Source: Aquipuribacter sp. SD81
GTDB taxonomy: Bacteria > Actinomycetota > Actinomycetes > Actinomycetales > JBBAYJ01
Assembly (NCBI RefSeq): GCF_037153975.1
Contig: NZ_JBBAYJ010000004.1
Location: 1 to 64,000 of the forward strand
Reading direction: 5' to 3'
DNA length: 64,000 nt
Below the pieces are notes generated by a model that saw only the letters and a program-made list of their open reading frames with translations, had not been told where the DNA came from and ran no database searches. Position 1 is the stretch's first letter; every line of letters starts with the position of its first letter. A program made the position numbers and the translations under genes. Positions 27,477 through 35,777 of this stretch are shown in pieces.

Positions 27477-27665
27477 ATGGCGAACGCGATCGACGTGCAG
27501 AAGTACCTCTCCGGGGTCGACTACCCCGCCGACCGGGACGCGCTGGTGGCCCACGCGCGCGACAACGGCGCCCCCGACGACGTCGTCAGCCTCATCCAGG
27601 GCATCGACGACCGGGAGTACGACGGCCCGAGCGGCGTGAGCGGGCAGCTCAGCGGGGTGAGCTGA
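27477..27665 (+). CDS. DUF2795 domain small protein
   Basis: A 62-residue protein consisting almost entirely of a DUF2795 domain: VQKYLSGVDYPADRDALVAHARDNGAPDDVV followed by SLIQGIDDREYDGPSGVS. DUF2795 proteins are short, soluble and of unknown function, widespread in actinobacteria and some cyanobacteria. The ATG has no clear ribosome-binding site; the promoter -10 element ends only 9 bases upstream, so the mRNA would be nearly leaderless. The stress-type promoter suggests induction in stationary phase or osmotic stress (inference). Confidence 0.88.
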   Translation: MANAIDVQKYLSGVDYPADRDALVAHARDNGAPDDVVSLIQGIDDREYDGPSGVSGQLSGVS

Positions 27666-27701
27666 GCCCGTCGCGGACCACGCCGGCAGCCCGGTCGCCG
27701 G

Positions 27702-28385
27702 TCACCCGGACGCCTGCTCACGCAGCCCCATGAGCACCGTCTCGGTGCCGTAGACGACGAGCGAGTCCCCGGGTGAGAGGTGGGCGTCCCGTGCGGGCGC
27801 CCCCTCCCACCGACCGTCGGCGTGCTCGGTGCCGAGCACCGTGACCCCGTCGTCGGTGAGGCCGAGGTCGGCCAGCGGGGCGGCGGCGAGGCGGTCGCCC
27901 TCCGCGACCCTCACCTTGGCGACGCCCCACGGCCCGCGGAGGTGCAGCAGGGCGGTGTAGTCGCGCACCTCGAGGTCGGTCCAGCGCGTCAGGAGCCGGC
28001 GGATGACGCTCTCGAGCACGCGCCCGACCAGTCGGCTCCGCGAGAGCCAGACCAGCGCCGAGAGCGAGACGAGCAGGACCGCCACCCGCCGGAGACCGCC
28101 CACCGCCGTGTCGACGCCGGCGAACCCGAGCACGACGGCGCCGACCGCCGACACGGCGCCGGCGCCACCCAGCAGCATGAGGACCATGACGATGCGCCGC
28201 CGGGCCGGGTGGCCGACCACCGCCTCGGCCTCCGTCGTCGTGAAGCCCGTGCCCGTCAGCGCCGAGCGCGCCTGGAAGCGCGCCGTGTCGGGTGACATGC
28301 CGGTGAGGATGAACGCGATCGTCGCGACGCGCGTGATGACCATGCCGAGGACGGCGACGACGACGACGAGCAGGACGGCGGTCAC
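27702..28385 (-). CDS. Membrane protein with C-terminal RCK_C (TrkA-C) domain
   Basis: A 227-residue protein with three hydrophobic segments (about residues 2-28, 66-90 and 97-115) and a cytoplasmic RCK_C-like domain at about 140-225 (HLRGPWGVAKVRVAEGD, ADLGLTDDGVTVLG, SPGDSLVVYG). RCK_C domains bind small ligands such as cyclic di-AMP in potassium-transport proteins. The segment SPDTARFQARSALTGTGFTTTEAE is typical of this uncharacterised membrane family. It probably senses or gates an ion-related process; no transporter partner is adjacent. Confidence 0.75.
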   Translation of the reverse strand: MTAVLLVVVVAVLGMVITRVATIAFILTGMSPDTARFQARSALTGTGFTTTEAEAVVGHPARRRIVMVLMLLGGAGAVSAVGAVVLGFAGVDTAVGGLRRVAVLLVSLSALVWLSRSRLVGRVLESVIRRLLTRWTDLEVRDYTALLHLRGPWGVAKVRVAEGDRLAAAPLADLGLTDDGVTVLGTEHADGRWEGAPARDAHLSPGDSLVVYGTETVLMGLREQASG

Positions 28386-28492
28386 GGGGCTCCCTCCCTC
28401 GGGCCTGCGGACACCCTGACCGCCGCAGCGCCTCGGCCGTCACCACGACACGCCGGGCCGGCGCGAGGCGGGGGCCGCTCACGACCCCACTG

Positions 28493-30202
28493 TCACCGCG
28501 GCGCGCCGGCAGGGGCGGCCGACAGGCGCCCGTCCAGGCGCCCGTCGCGGACCTGCACCACCTCGTCGAGCAGGCCCTCGGCGCGCAGCGCGTCGAGGTC
28601 GTCGAGGCGGTGGGTGACGAGCACGACGGTCCGGTCGCGCGCCGCGTCGAGCAGGTCCCGGACGAGGGCGTCCGCCGTCGCGGGGTCGAGGTTCGCGGTC
28701 GGCTCGTCGAGCACGACGACGGGGGCGTCGGCGAGCAGCACCCGCGCGAGCGCGAGCCGCTGGCGCTGACCACCCGACATCGCCGCGCCCCGCTCGCCGA
28801 GCCACGTGCCCAGCCCGTCGGGCAGGCGCTCCACCCACGCCGCCAGCCGTGCCCGGCGCAGCGCGTCCAGCAGGTCGTCGTCGGACGCACCGGGCCGGGC
28901 CAGGCGCAGGTTCTCCCGCAGCGTGGAGTCGAAGACGTGGGGCTCCTGCGCGCACAGCCCGACGACGCGCCGGACGTCGTCCCCGGCCACCGTGCGGACG
29001 TCGACGCCGTCGACGGTCACCGCCCCGGCCTCGACGTCGACGAAGCGCACGAGCACGGCGGCGAGGGTCGACTTGCCCGCGCCGCTCGGCCCGACGACCG
29101 CGACGTGACGACGGGGCGGCAGGTCGAGGTCGACGCCGACGAGGGCGGGCGAAGCCTGCCCCGGCCAGCGCGCGGCGACGCCGCGCAACCGCACGTGCGG
29201 CACCCCCGCGGGCTCGAGCGGCCGCGGTGCCGCGGGGTCCGGCACGGGCACGGGCGTGGTGACGACGCCGAGCAACCGGGCTCCCGCGCGGTGCACCCGC
29301 CGCCACGACGACAGCACCGCCGGCAGCAGCTGCACGACCTCGAACGCCGCGAGCGGCACGAGCACGACCACCGCGAGCCACACCCCGCCGAGCTCGCCCC
29401 CGCGCACGGCCGGCACCGCGACGAGCAGCATGACCCAGACGGTGGCGCCCGCGAGCAGCGCGGCCAGCCCCGCCCCGAGGCCGGCGGCGCCCGCCTGCGT
29501 GCCGGTGAGCGCGACGAGCGCGCGGTCACGTCGCTCGAGCGCGTCGAGACGGTCGGCCACCGCACCGGAGACGACGAGGTCGGGCAGGCAGCGCAGCAGC
29601 TCGACGACGTCGGCGGCGACCCGGCCGCGCTCGGCCGCGAGCGCGGCGTCGGCCCGCCGCGCGGCCCACGCCGTCGCGAGCGGCACAGAGACCCCCGCGA
29701 CCACGAGCGCCGCCGCCAGCACCGCTCCCGCGACCGGCAGCACGAGACCGACGAGCAGCACCGACCCCGCCCCGACGACCGCGGCCGTGACGGCGGGACC
29801 GACCACGCGCAGCGGCAGGTCCTGCATGGTGTCGACGTCGTCGACGAGCCGGCTCAGCAGGTCGCCGCGGCGGAAGGCGGGCAGCCCGGCGGGTGCGAGC
29901 GGCTCGAGAGCGGTGTGCACCCGGACGCGCAGCGCCGCGAGCATGCGGAAGGCCGCGTCGTGCGAGGCGAGGCGCTCGAGGTAGCGGAAGGCCGCGCGCG
30001 ACAGCGCGAGCGCACGGACGCCGACCACCGCGAAGGTGAGCGTGAGCACCGGCGGCTGCTCCGCGGCACGGGAGATGAGCCACGCCGCGCACGCCATGAG
30101 CCCGACCCCGCTGCCGAGCGACAGGACGCCCCACAGCACGCCGACCGCGCCCCGGCGGTGGTCGACGGGCACGAGGGCGAGGAGGCGGCGCAGGTCGCTC
30201 AC
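28493..30202 (-). CDS. cydC: ABC transporter CydC subunit
   Basis: A 569-residue half-transporter (membrane domain plus ATPase). Six hydrophobic segments in residues 15-300 are followed by a nucleotide-binding domain with Walker A GPSGAGKST, Q-loop near CAQEPHVF, signature MSGGQRQRLALARVLL and Walker B VVVLDEPTANLD. CydDC exports cysteine/glutathione-type thiols (or in actinobacteria related low-molecular-weight compounds) and is needed for assembly of bd oxidase. GTG 30202 overlaps the cydD stop by four bases (GTGA). It ends the cydABDC operon. Confidence 0.92.
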   Translation of the reverse strand: MSDLRRLLALVPVDHRRGAVGVLWGVLSLGSGVGLMACAAWLISRAAEQPPVLTLTFAVVGVRALALSRAAFRYLERLASHDAAFRMLAALRVRVHTALEPLAPAGLPAFRRGDLLSRLVDDVDTMQDLPLRVVGPAVTAAVVGAGSVLLVGLVLPVAGAVLAAALVVAGVSVPLATAWAARRADAALAAERGRVAADVVELLRCLPDLVVSGAVADRLDALERRDRALVALTGTQAGAAGLGAGLAALLAGATVWVMLLVAVPAVRGGELGGVWLAVVVLVPLAAFEVVQLLPAVLSSWRRVHRAGARLLGVVTTPVPVPDPAAPRPLEPAGVPHVRLRGVAARWPGQASPALVGVDLDLPPRRHVAVVGPSGAGKSTLAAVLVRFVDVEAGAVTVDGVDVRTVAGDDVRRVVGLCAQEPHVFDSTLRENLRLARPGASDDDLLDALRRARLAAWVERLPDGLGTWLGERGAAMSGGQRQRLALARVLLADAPVVVLDEPTANLDPATADALVRDLLDAARDRTVVLVTHRLDDLDALRAEGLLDEVVQVRDGRLDGRLSAAPAGAPR

Positions 30203-31911
30203 GCGGTCACCGCCGCGACGGGCGTGCGCCCGAGGTCGACGACCCGGTCCGCCGCGGCCGCCACCGCCTCCCGGTGCACGACGACGAGCACGCAGCGCCC
30301 CGCGGCGAGCGCCCGGAGCGAGGCGACCACCCGCGCCTCGGTCGCCGCGTCGAGCTGCGACGTCGGCTCGTCGAGCAGCAGGACGTCCGCGCCGCCCGCG
30401 ACGACCCGGCAGAACGCGCGGGCGAGACCGATGCGCTGCCGCTGCCCGCCCGACACGCCCACGCCGTCCTCCGCGAGCGCGCGGTCGGGGTCGAGGTCCT
30501 CGGCGGCCGCGAGCCGCAGCGCCAGGCGCACCGCGTCGTCGCCGGCGTCGGCGAGCCCCAGCCGGACGTTGTCCGCGAGGGTCCCCGCGACGAGGCCGGG
30601 TCGCTGCGGCGCCCACGCGACCCGGGCGTGCCACCGTGCGGGGTCCACCGCGGCGAGGTCGGTGGCGCCGAGGCGCACGGTGCCGGACGCGGCCGGCACC
30701 AGCCCGAGGACCGCGTGGAGCAGGCTCGTCTTGCCGCACCCGCTCGGGCCGGTGAGCGCGACGACCTCCCCGGGCGAGACGGTCAGCGAGGTCGGCGGCA
30801 GCACCGTGCCGCGGCCCTCGAAGGCGACGGACACGCCCTCGACGGCGAGGGCGGCCGAGCCGCGAGGCACGTCGAGCGGGCCGGTGCCGCGCGCCGGGAC
30901 GGGCAGGTCGAGGACGTCGAGCGCGTGCGCGCTCGCGGCGACGCCCTCCGCCGCGGCGTGGTACGCGGCACCCACCTGCCGCAGCGGCAGGTACGCCTCG
31001 GGAGCGAGCAGGAGCACGACGAGCGCGGTGGTGAGCGTGACGTCGCCCGCGGCGAGGCGCAGCCCGACCGAGACCGCGACCAGCGCGACGGACAGCGTCG
31101 CCGCGAGCTCGAGCACGAAGGCGGACAGGAACGACACCCGCAGCACCGTCATGGTGCGCTGCCGGTAGTCGTCGGTGACCGCGGCGATGCGGTCGGCCTG
31201 CGCGCGGCCGCGCCCGAACGCGCGCAGCGTGGGCAGGCCGTCGACGACGTCGAGGAAGTGCGCGCCGAGCCGCTCCAGCGCCCGCCACTGCCTGCGCTGG
31301 GCGACCTGGGTCGTGAGGCCGACCAGCGCGAGGAAGAACGGCACGAGCGGCAGGGTGAGGAGCACGATCACGGCGCTCAGCAGGTCGGCCCACCCCATGG
31401 CGAGCAGCACCGCGCCGGGCACGAGGACCGACAGGACGAGCTGCGGCAGGTAGCGGGCGAAGTAGCCGTCGAGGGCGTCGACGCCGCGCCCGGCCACCTG
31501 CGCGAGCTCGCCGCTGCGCTGCCCCGACAGCCACGCGGGGCCCAGCCCGACGACGCGGCGCAGCAGCGCCGTACGCAGCTGCGCGCGGACCGCGGCGGCC
31601 GCGGCCGCGCTCGCGGCGTCCTGGCCCCACACCAGCAGACCGCGGGCCGCCACGACGACGGCGAGCGCGACCAGCTCGGCGCGCAGGTCACCGACACCCA
31701 GGCCGCCGAGGAAGACCTCGCTCAGCACGCGCGCGAGGAGCACGGCCTGCGCGACGACGACGAGCGCCTGCAGCGCCCCGAGCGCGACGGTGCCGAGCAG
31801 GAACGGCCACGTCGCGCGGGCGTGCCGCAGCAGCCGCGGGTCGAACGGCCGCCGACGGGCCGTGGGCGTCCCGGTGCCCGCGCCCGCGCCCGTGCTCGTC
31901 GCCTCAGGCAC
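30199..31911 (-). CDS. cydD: ABC transporter CydD subunit
   Basis: A 570-residue partner of CydC. The membrane domain carries the CydD-like LSGQRSGELAQVAGRGVDALDGYFARYLPQ segment (about residues 130-160). The ATPase domain has GPSGCGKTS, APQRPGLVAGTLADNVRLG, VSGGQRQRIGLARAF and VLLLDEPTSQLD. The 5' end overlaps the cydB stop region by eight bases and the 3' end overlaps cydC. The N-terminus is Gly/Thr/Ala-rich. CydA-B and CydD-C encoded contiguously supports one transcript from the Rex-type operator. Confidence 0.92.
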   Translation of the reverse strand: MPEATSTGAGAGTGTPTARRRPFDPRLLRHARATWPFLLGTVALGALQALVVVAQAVLLARVLSEVFLGGLGVGDLRAELVALAVVVAARGLLVWGQDAASAAAAAAVRAQLRTALLRRVVGLGPAWLSGQRSGELAQVAGRGVDALDGYFARYLPQLVLSVLVPGAVLLAMGWADLLSAVIVLLTLPLVPFFLALVGLTTQVAQRRQWRALERLGAHFLDVVDGLPTLRAFGRGRAQADRIAAVTDDYRQRTMTVLRVSFLSAFVLELAATLSVALVAVSVGLRLAAGDVTLTTALVVLLLAPEAYLPLRQVGAAYHAAAEGVAASAHALDVLDLPVPARGTGPLDVPRGSAALAVEGVSVAFEGRGTVLPPTSLTVSPGEVVALTGPSGCGKTSLLHAVLGLVPAASGTVRLGATDLAAVDPARWHARVAWAPQRPGLVAGTLADNVRLGLADAGDDAVRLALRLAAAEDLDPDRALAEDGVGVSGGQRQRIGLARAFCRVVAGGADVLLLDEPTSQLDAATEARVVASLRALAAGRCVLVVVHREAVAAAADRVVDLGRTPVAAVTA

Positions 31912-32959
31912 GCTGCGCGGGCACCGCGTCCGCCGCCCGCGCCCGCGGCACCAGCCCCGTGGCGGCCGGGATGTGGTCGGGCGCGATCCGGCGCCGGAAC
32001 ACGCGGTAGGTCCACACCTGGTAGGCGAGGACCACCGGCAGCATGACGACCGTCACCCAGGTCATGATCGTCAAGGTGTACGTCGTGCTCGACGCGTTCT
32101 CGACCGTGAGGCTGAAGGCGGGGTCGAGCGTGGAGGGCAGGACCGCGGGGAACAGGGCGACGAAGAGCGCCGCAACCGCCGCGAGCACCGTCGCCCCGCT
32201 GAGCGCGAAGCCCCAGCCCTCCCGCCGCGCCCACGTCGCGGCGAGCGCCCCGACGAGGCACACCGCGGCGACCCCGGACAGCACGAGCGTGGCCGTCGAG
32301 CCGTACGCCAGCGACGTCCACAGCAGGAAGACGACCGCGAGCGCCGCCGCCGCGACCCCGACCCGCAGGGCGACGACGCGGGCGCGCTCCCGCACCGGTC
32401 CCTCGGTCCGCATGGCGAGGAACACCGCGCCGTGGGTGAGGAACAGGCTGAGCGTCACGAGCCCGCCGAGCAGGCCGTAGGGGTTGAGCAGCGTGAGCAG
32501 CGGGCTGCCGACGTAGTTCATGTCGGCGTCGACGGGCACCCCCCGCACGATGTTCGCGACCGCGACGCCCCACAGCAGCGCGGGGAGCAGGGAGCCCACG
32601 ACGATCGCGAGGTCCCAGCGGGCACGCCAGCGCGGGTCGTCCACCTTGCCGCGGTACTCGAAGGCGACGCCGCGGGCGATGAGCGCGAGCAGGATGACCA
32701 GCAGGGGCAGGTAGAAGCCGCTGAACAGCGTCGCGTACCAGTCGGGGAAGGCGGCGAACATCGCGGCGCCGGCCACGATGAGCCACGTCTCGTTCGCGTC
32801 CCACACCGGTCCGATCGTGTTGATCATGACTCGGCGGTCGGTCTCGGTCCGGCCGACGACGGGCAGCAGCCCGCCGACGCCGAAGTCGAACCCCTCGAGG
32901 AAGAAGTAGCCGGCGAAGAGCACGGCGACGGCGACGAACCAGATCTCGGGCAGCGACAT
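31904..32959 (-). CDS. cydB: Cytochrome bd oxidase subunit II
   Basis: A 351-residue membrane subunit of the bd-type quinol oxidase, which reduces oxygen with high affinity. The N-terminus LPEIWFVAVAVLFAGYFFLEGFDFGVG is typical of CydB, followed by GPVWDANETWLIVAGAAMFAAFP and further helices including GxxTLSLFLTHGAVFLAMRTEG. About eight to nine hydrophobic segments are present. It lies 28 bases downstream of cydA and overlaps cydD. Confidence 0.95.
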   Translation of the reverse strand: MSLPEIWFVAVAVLFAGYFFLEGFDFGVGGLLPVVGRTETDRRVMINTIGPVWDANETWLIVAGAAMFAAFPDWYATLFSGFYLPLLVILLALIARGVAFEYRGKVDDPRWRARWDLAIVVGSLLPALLWGVAVANIVRGVPVDADMNYVGSPLLTLLNPYGLLGGLVTLSLFLTHGAVFLAMRTEGPVRERARVVALRVGVAAAALAVVFLLWTSLAYGSTATLVLSGVAAVCLVGALAATWARREGWGFALSGATVLAAVAALFVALFPAVLPSTLDPAFSLTVENASSTTYTLTIMTWVTVVMLPVVLAYQVWTYRVFRRRIAPDHIPAATGLVPRARAADAVPAQRA

Positions 32960-32987
32960 GTCGGTCCTTCCTGCGGTGTCGTCGGGC

Positions 32988-34418
32988 TCAGTAGGCGAAG
33001 GCGAGGGGACGCCGTGCGCCGGTCCCGTCGGGCTCGTCGGTGTCGTCCTCGGAGGCGGCGGGGCCGCTCTCGAGCACCGGGGGGCCCGCCTTGGCGTAGC
33101 GGACGAGCAGCACGCCCTCGACGACGGCGAGCGCGGCGTACACGAGCGTGAACGCGGTGAGCGAGGTCAGCACCATCCAGCCGGCCACGGTGGGGCTCAC
33201 GCCGTCGCGGGTGAGCTGCAGGCCGAAGACGATCCACGGCTGGCGGCCCATCTCGGTGAAGACCCACCCGATGATCGAGCCGAGCAGCGGCAGCGGGAAC
33301 AGCCAGACGGCGGCCTTCCAGAACAGCGGGTGCTCGGGCAGCCTCCCGCGGCGCGTGAGCCACAGCCCGAGCGCGGCGAAGGCCACGTTGACCAGGCCGA
33401 GGCCGATCATGAGCCGGAACGACCAGTACGTGACGGGCACGATCGGCGCGTAGTCGCCGGGGCCGTACTGCTCCTCGTACAGCGCCTGCAGGTCGTTGAT
33501 GCCCTCGACCTCGCCGTCGGGCGTGCCGGTCGCCATGAACGACAGCAGGTTGGGCACGCGCACGCTCCACAGCTCCTCGGAGCCGTCGAGCGTGCCGATC
33601 GTGAACACGGAGAAGGACGCGCTCTCCTGCGTGTCGTACAGGGCCTCTGCGGCGGCCATCTTCATGGGCTGCACCTGCGTCATGACCCGGGCGAGCAGGT
33701 CGCCGGAGGCGGCGAGCCCGAGGCCCGCGACGAGCGCGGTCACCATCGCCATGCGCAGCGAGGTGCGCATGAGGTCGGTCTCGCTGCGCCGCGCGAGGTG
33801 CCACGCGGCGACGGCCATGACGAGGGCGGCGGCCACGAGGTAGCACGCGAAGATCGTGTGCGGCCACGTGACGAGCGCGACGGGGTTGGTGAGGACGGCG
33901 ACGACGTCGGTGAGCTCGGCGCGACCGCGCTCGGCGTTGACGGTGAACCCGACGGGGTTCTGCATCCACGCGTTGGCGGCGAGGATGAAGTACGCGCTCA
34001 GCGCCGTGCCGACGGCGACGAGCCAGATGCTCGCGAGGTGGACGAGGCGGGGCAGCCGGTCCCAGCCGAAGATCCACACGCCGAGGAAGGTCGCCTCGAG
34101 GAAGAACGCGAGCATGCCCTCCATCGCCAGCGGCGCCCCGAACACGTCGCCGACGAAGCGGGAGTAGTCCGACCAGTTCATGCCGAACTGGAACTCCTGG
34201 ACGATGCCCGTCACCACGCCCATGGCGAAGTTGATGAGGAAGAGCTTCCCCCAGAACTTCGTCATGCGGAGGTACTTCTCCTGCCCCGTCCGCACCCACA
34301 GGGTCTGCATGACGGCGACGAGCCCGGACAGCCCGATCGTGAGGGGCACGAAGAGGAAGTGGTAGATCGTCGTCGCGCCGAACTGCAGCCTCGCGAGGAG
34401 CAGCGGGTCGAGGTCCAT
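32988..34418 (-). CDS. cydA: Cytochrome bd oxidase subunit I
   Basis: A 476-residue heme-bearing subunit. Conserved features are LARLQFGATTIYHFLFVPLTIGLS with an N-terminal heme-ligand His, EFQFGMNWSDYSRFVGDVFGAPLAMEG, WMQNPVGF, KMAAAEALYDT in the Q-loop, and the GRQPW motif in TEMGRQPWIVFG. The Q-loop is short, as in most non-enterobacterial CydA. The C-terminal ~35 residues are acidic and low in complexity. A perfect Rex-type operator lies 67 bases upstream, so expression should rise at high NADH/NAD ratio or low oxygen. Confidence 0.96.
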   Translation of the reverse strand: MDLDPLLLARLQFGATTIYHFLFVPLTIGLSGLVAVMQTLWVRTGQEKYLRMTKFWGKLFLINFAMGVVTGIVQEFQFGMNWSDYSRFVGDVFGAPLAMEGMLAFFLEATFLGVWIFGWDRLPRLVHLASIWLVAVGTALSAYFILAANAWMQNPVGFTVNAERGRAELTDVVAVLTNPVALVTWPHTIFACYLVAAALVMAVAAWHLARRSETDLMRTSLRMAMVTALVAGLGLAASGDLLARVMTQVQPMKMAAAEALYDTQESASFSVFTIGTLDGSEELWSVRVPNLLSFMATGTPDGEVEGINDLQALYEEQYGPGDYAPIVPVTYWSFRLMIGLGLVNVAFAALGLWLTRRGRLPEHPLFWKAAVWLFPLPLLGSIIGWVFTEMGRQPWIVFGLQLTRDGVSPTVAGWMVLTSLTAFTLVYAALAVVEGVLLVRYAKAGPPVLESGPAASEDDTDEPDGTGARRPLAFAY

Positions 34419-34485
34419 CGGTCCTCCTGTCGCACGGGCGGGTGGGGCCGGCCCCGTCGGCGACAGGTCCGAGCGTACGCCTGGC

Positions 34486-34503
34486 TTGTGAATGCATTCA
34501 CAA
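34486..34503. promoter_or_regulatory. Rex operator upstream of cydABDC
   Basis: TTGTGAATGCATTCACAA is a perfect 18-bp palindrome (20 bp with the flanking C and G) and matches the Rex-box pattern TTGTGAAnnnnTTCACAA described for Streptomyces cydABCD and other low-GC and high-GC Gram-positives. Its low-GC sequence stands out. It lies 67 bases before the cydA start on the minus strand, suiting repression by NADH-sensing Rex. The rex gene itself is not in this window. Confidence 0.9.
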
Positions 34504-34567
34504 GGGGGCTGCCACTCGAAGTGTCGACGGGCCGCCCCGCGTGCGCTCGGGACCTAGGTCCTGTCGA

Positions 34568-35341
34568 TCACCACAGCCGCGCGGCCTCCAGCAGGCCCGC
34601 CGGCAGCCCGGCCGTGACGGCGACGAGGCCGACACGTGCCTGCACGTGGTCGAGCAGGTGGTGGGGGTGCCCGCCGCAGCCGGGCAGCCAGCCGGAGTCG
34701 TCGGCGACCTGGAGGACACGCTGCCCGTCGAGCAGCAGCGCCCGCGCGCGGCTCAGCACCCCTTCGTCCGCCTGTGCGAGGTCGGCCCGCGCCCACAGGT
34801 GGTCGGCGGCGGAGGCCTCCATGACGGCCGCCCCCACGTGAGCGGGCGCCACCAGCGCGTCGCAGCGCAGCGAGTCCGCGACGTCGGCGGCCGCCGGGCG
34901 CGCCGCGACGTCCGCCGCCCGGACGGCCTCGTGCACGAGGCGGGAGGCCACCGTGGCCGCGGCCGCGGCCGACACGTGCCAGCCCGCCCCCACGCAGGTC
35001 TCGACGGTGTCGGCGAGCCGCGCGTCGTCGGCCGGCCAGTCGAGCACCGCCGGCAGCCCGGCGGCCCGGGCCCGCACCGCCAGCCCCGCGTCGGAGACGA
35101 GGTCGGCGGTGCCGACGCCCGAGCAGCAGGCCGGCGCCCCCCACCGGTGCAGCGCGACCACCGCGTCGAGGGCGGAGTCCCCCTGCCACTCCAGGCGCTG
35201 GAAGCCGAGGCCCCGCGGGTCGAGCACGAGCGCGGCGTCGGCGTCGGCGACGGCCACGCCGAGCAGCGCGGCGACCCGCTCCCGCTCGGCCGGGGAGACG
35301 CCGTCGCGCAACGGACCGGACCGGCTGCCGCGTCGCACCAC
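34568..35341 (-). CDS. Putative tandem RNase III-fold protein (one intact, one degenerate half)
   Basis: A 257-residue protein without a recognised full-length family. Residues about 20-140 resemble an RNase III catalytic domain: FQRLEWQGDSALDAVVALH matches the ERLEFLGDxxL signature with E51 and D55, and LADTVETCVGAGW matches LADxxEAxIGA with D111 and E114, so four acidic catalytic positions are present; the first Glu of the signature is Gln48. Residues about 155-257 look like a second, decayed copy (HVGAAVMEASAADHLW with Ala171 at the Asp position, DEGVLSRARALL, LLDHVQARVG with Gln234 at the Glu position). No double-stranded-RNA-binding domain follows. GTG 35341 (or 35338) starts the protein 41 bases after the YnfA-type gene. 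Assignment is by eye from motifs. Confidence 0.55.
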   Translation of the reverse strand: MVRRGSRSGPLRDGVSPAERERVAALLGVAVADADAALVLDPRGLGFQRLEWQGDSALDAVVALHRWGAPACCSGVGTADLVSDAGLAVRARAAGLPAVLDWPADDARLADTVETCVGAGWHVSAAAAATVASRLVHEAVRAADVAARPAAADVADSLRCDALVAPAHVGAAVMEASAADHLWARADLAQADEGVLSRARALLLDGQRVLQVADDSGWLPGCGGHPHHLLDHVQARVGLVAVTAGLPAGLLEAARLW

Positions 35342-35382
35342 GCGACCAGCCTGCCAGCCGCCGCCCGCCCGGGCGCCCGCGG

Positions 35383-35718
35383 TCAGGCCGGGCGGGGCGC
35401 GTACATGATGACCGCGACGCCGACGAGGCAGACGGCGGCGCCGGTGAGGTCGTAGCGGTCGGGCCGGAAGCCGTCGACCGCGGCACCCCACGCGAGGGAC
35501 CCGGCGACGAAGACCCCGCCGTAGGCCGCGAGCACCCGGCCGAAGGCCGCCTCGGGCTGCATCGTCGCGACGAGGCCGTACAGACCGAGCGCGGCCACGC
35601 CGAGCCCCACCCACAGCAGGCCCCGCTCCTCGCGCACCCCCTGCCACACGAGCCAGGCGCCCCCGATCTCGCAGAGCGCGGCGAGCACGAACAGCAGCAC
35701 GGAGCCGAGGACCGTCAT
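35383..35718 (-). CDS. YnfA/UPF0060 family small membrane protein
   Basis: A 111-residue protein with four hydrophobic segments. The start [24 protein letters not shown] and the stretch [41 protein letters not shown] match the YnfA (UPF0060) family, related to small multidrug-resistance-type exporters. Substrate unknown. ATG 35718 is chosen over an upstream frame extension because the family begins at this hydrophobic helix. It is divergent from the P450 gene and 41 bases upstream of the RNase III-like gene, probably on one transcript with it. Confidence 0.85.
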   Translation of the reverse strand: MTVLGSVLLFVLAALCEIGGAWLVWQGVREERGLLWVGLGVAALGLYGLVATMQPEAAFGRVLAAYGGVFVAGSLAWGAAVDGFRPDRYDLTGAAVCLVGVAVIMYAPRPA

Positions 35719-35743
35719 GGGCCCAGCCTGGCGCGAGCGCCCC

Positions 35744-35768
35744 GCTTCGTCCCGTCCCACGGGGGTAC
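35744..35768 (+). promoter_or_regulatory. Candidate SigB/SigF-type stress promoter for the P450 gene
   Basis: GCTT (35744-35747), 15-base spacer, GGGTAC (35763-35768), then 9 bases to ATG 35778. The GGGTAC core lies in a palindrome (ACGGGG-GTA-CCCCGT), so the divergent YnfA-type gene could be influenced as well. Confidence 0.4.
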
Positions 35769-35777
35769 CCCGTCACC

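Noticed and set aside
28610-31168. 852-codon plus-strand open frame over cydC/cydD
   Set aside because: It mirrors two clear ABC transporter genes and consists of His/Asp/Arg-rich shadow sequence.
34262-34501. Small gene starting in the Rex box (MNAFTSQ...)
   Set aside because: It is a frame shadow of cydA and would place a start codon within the operator.
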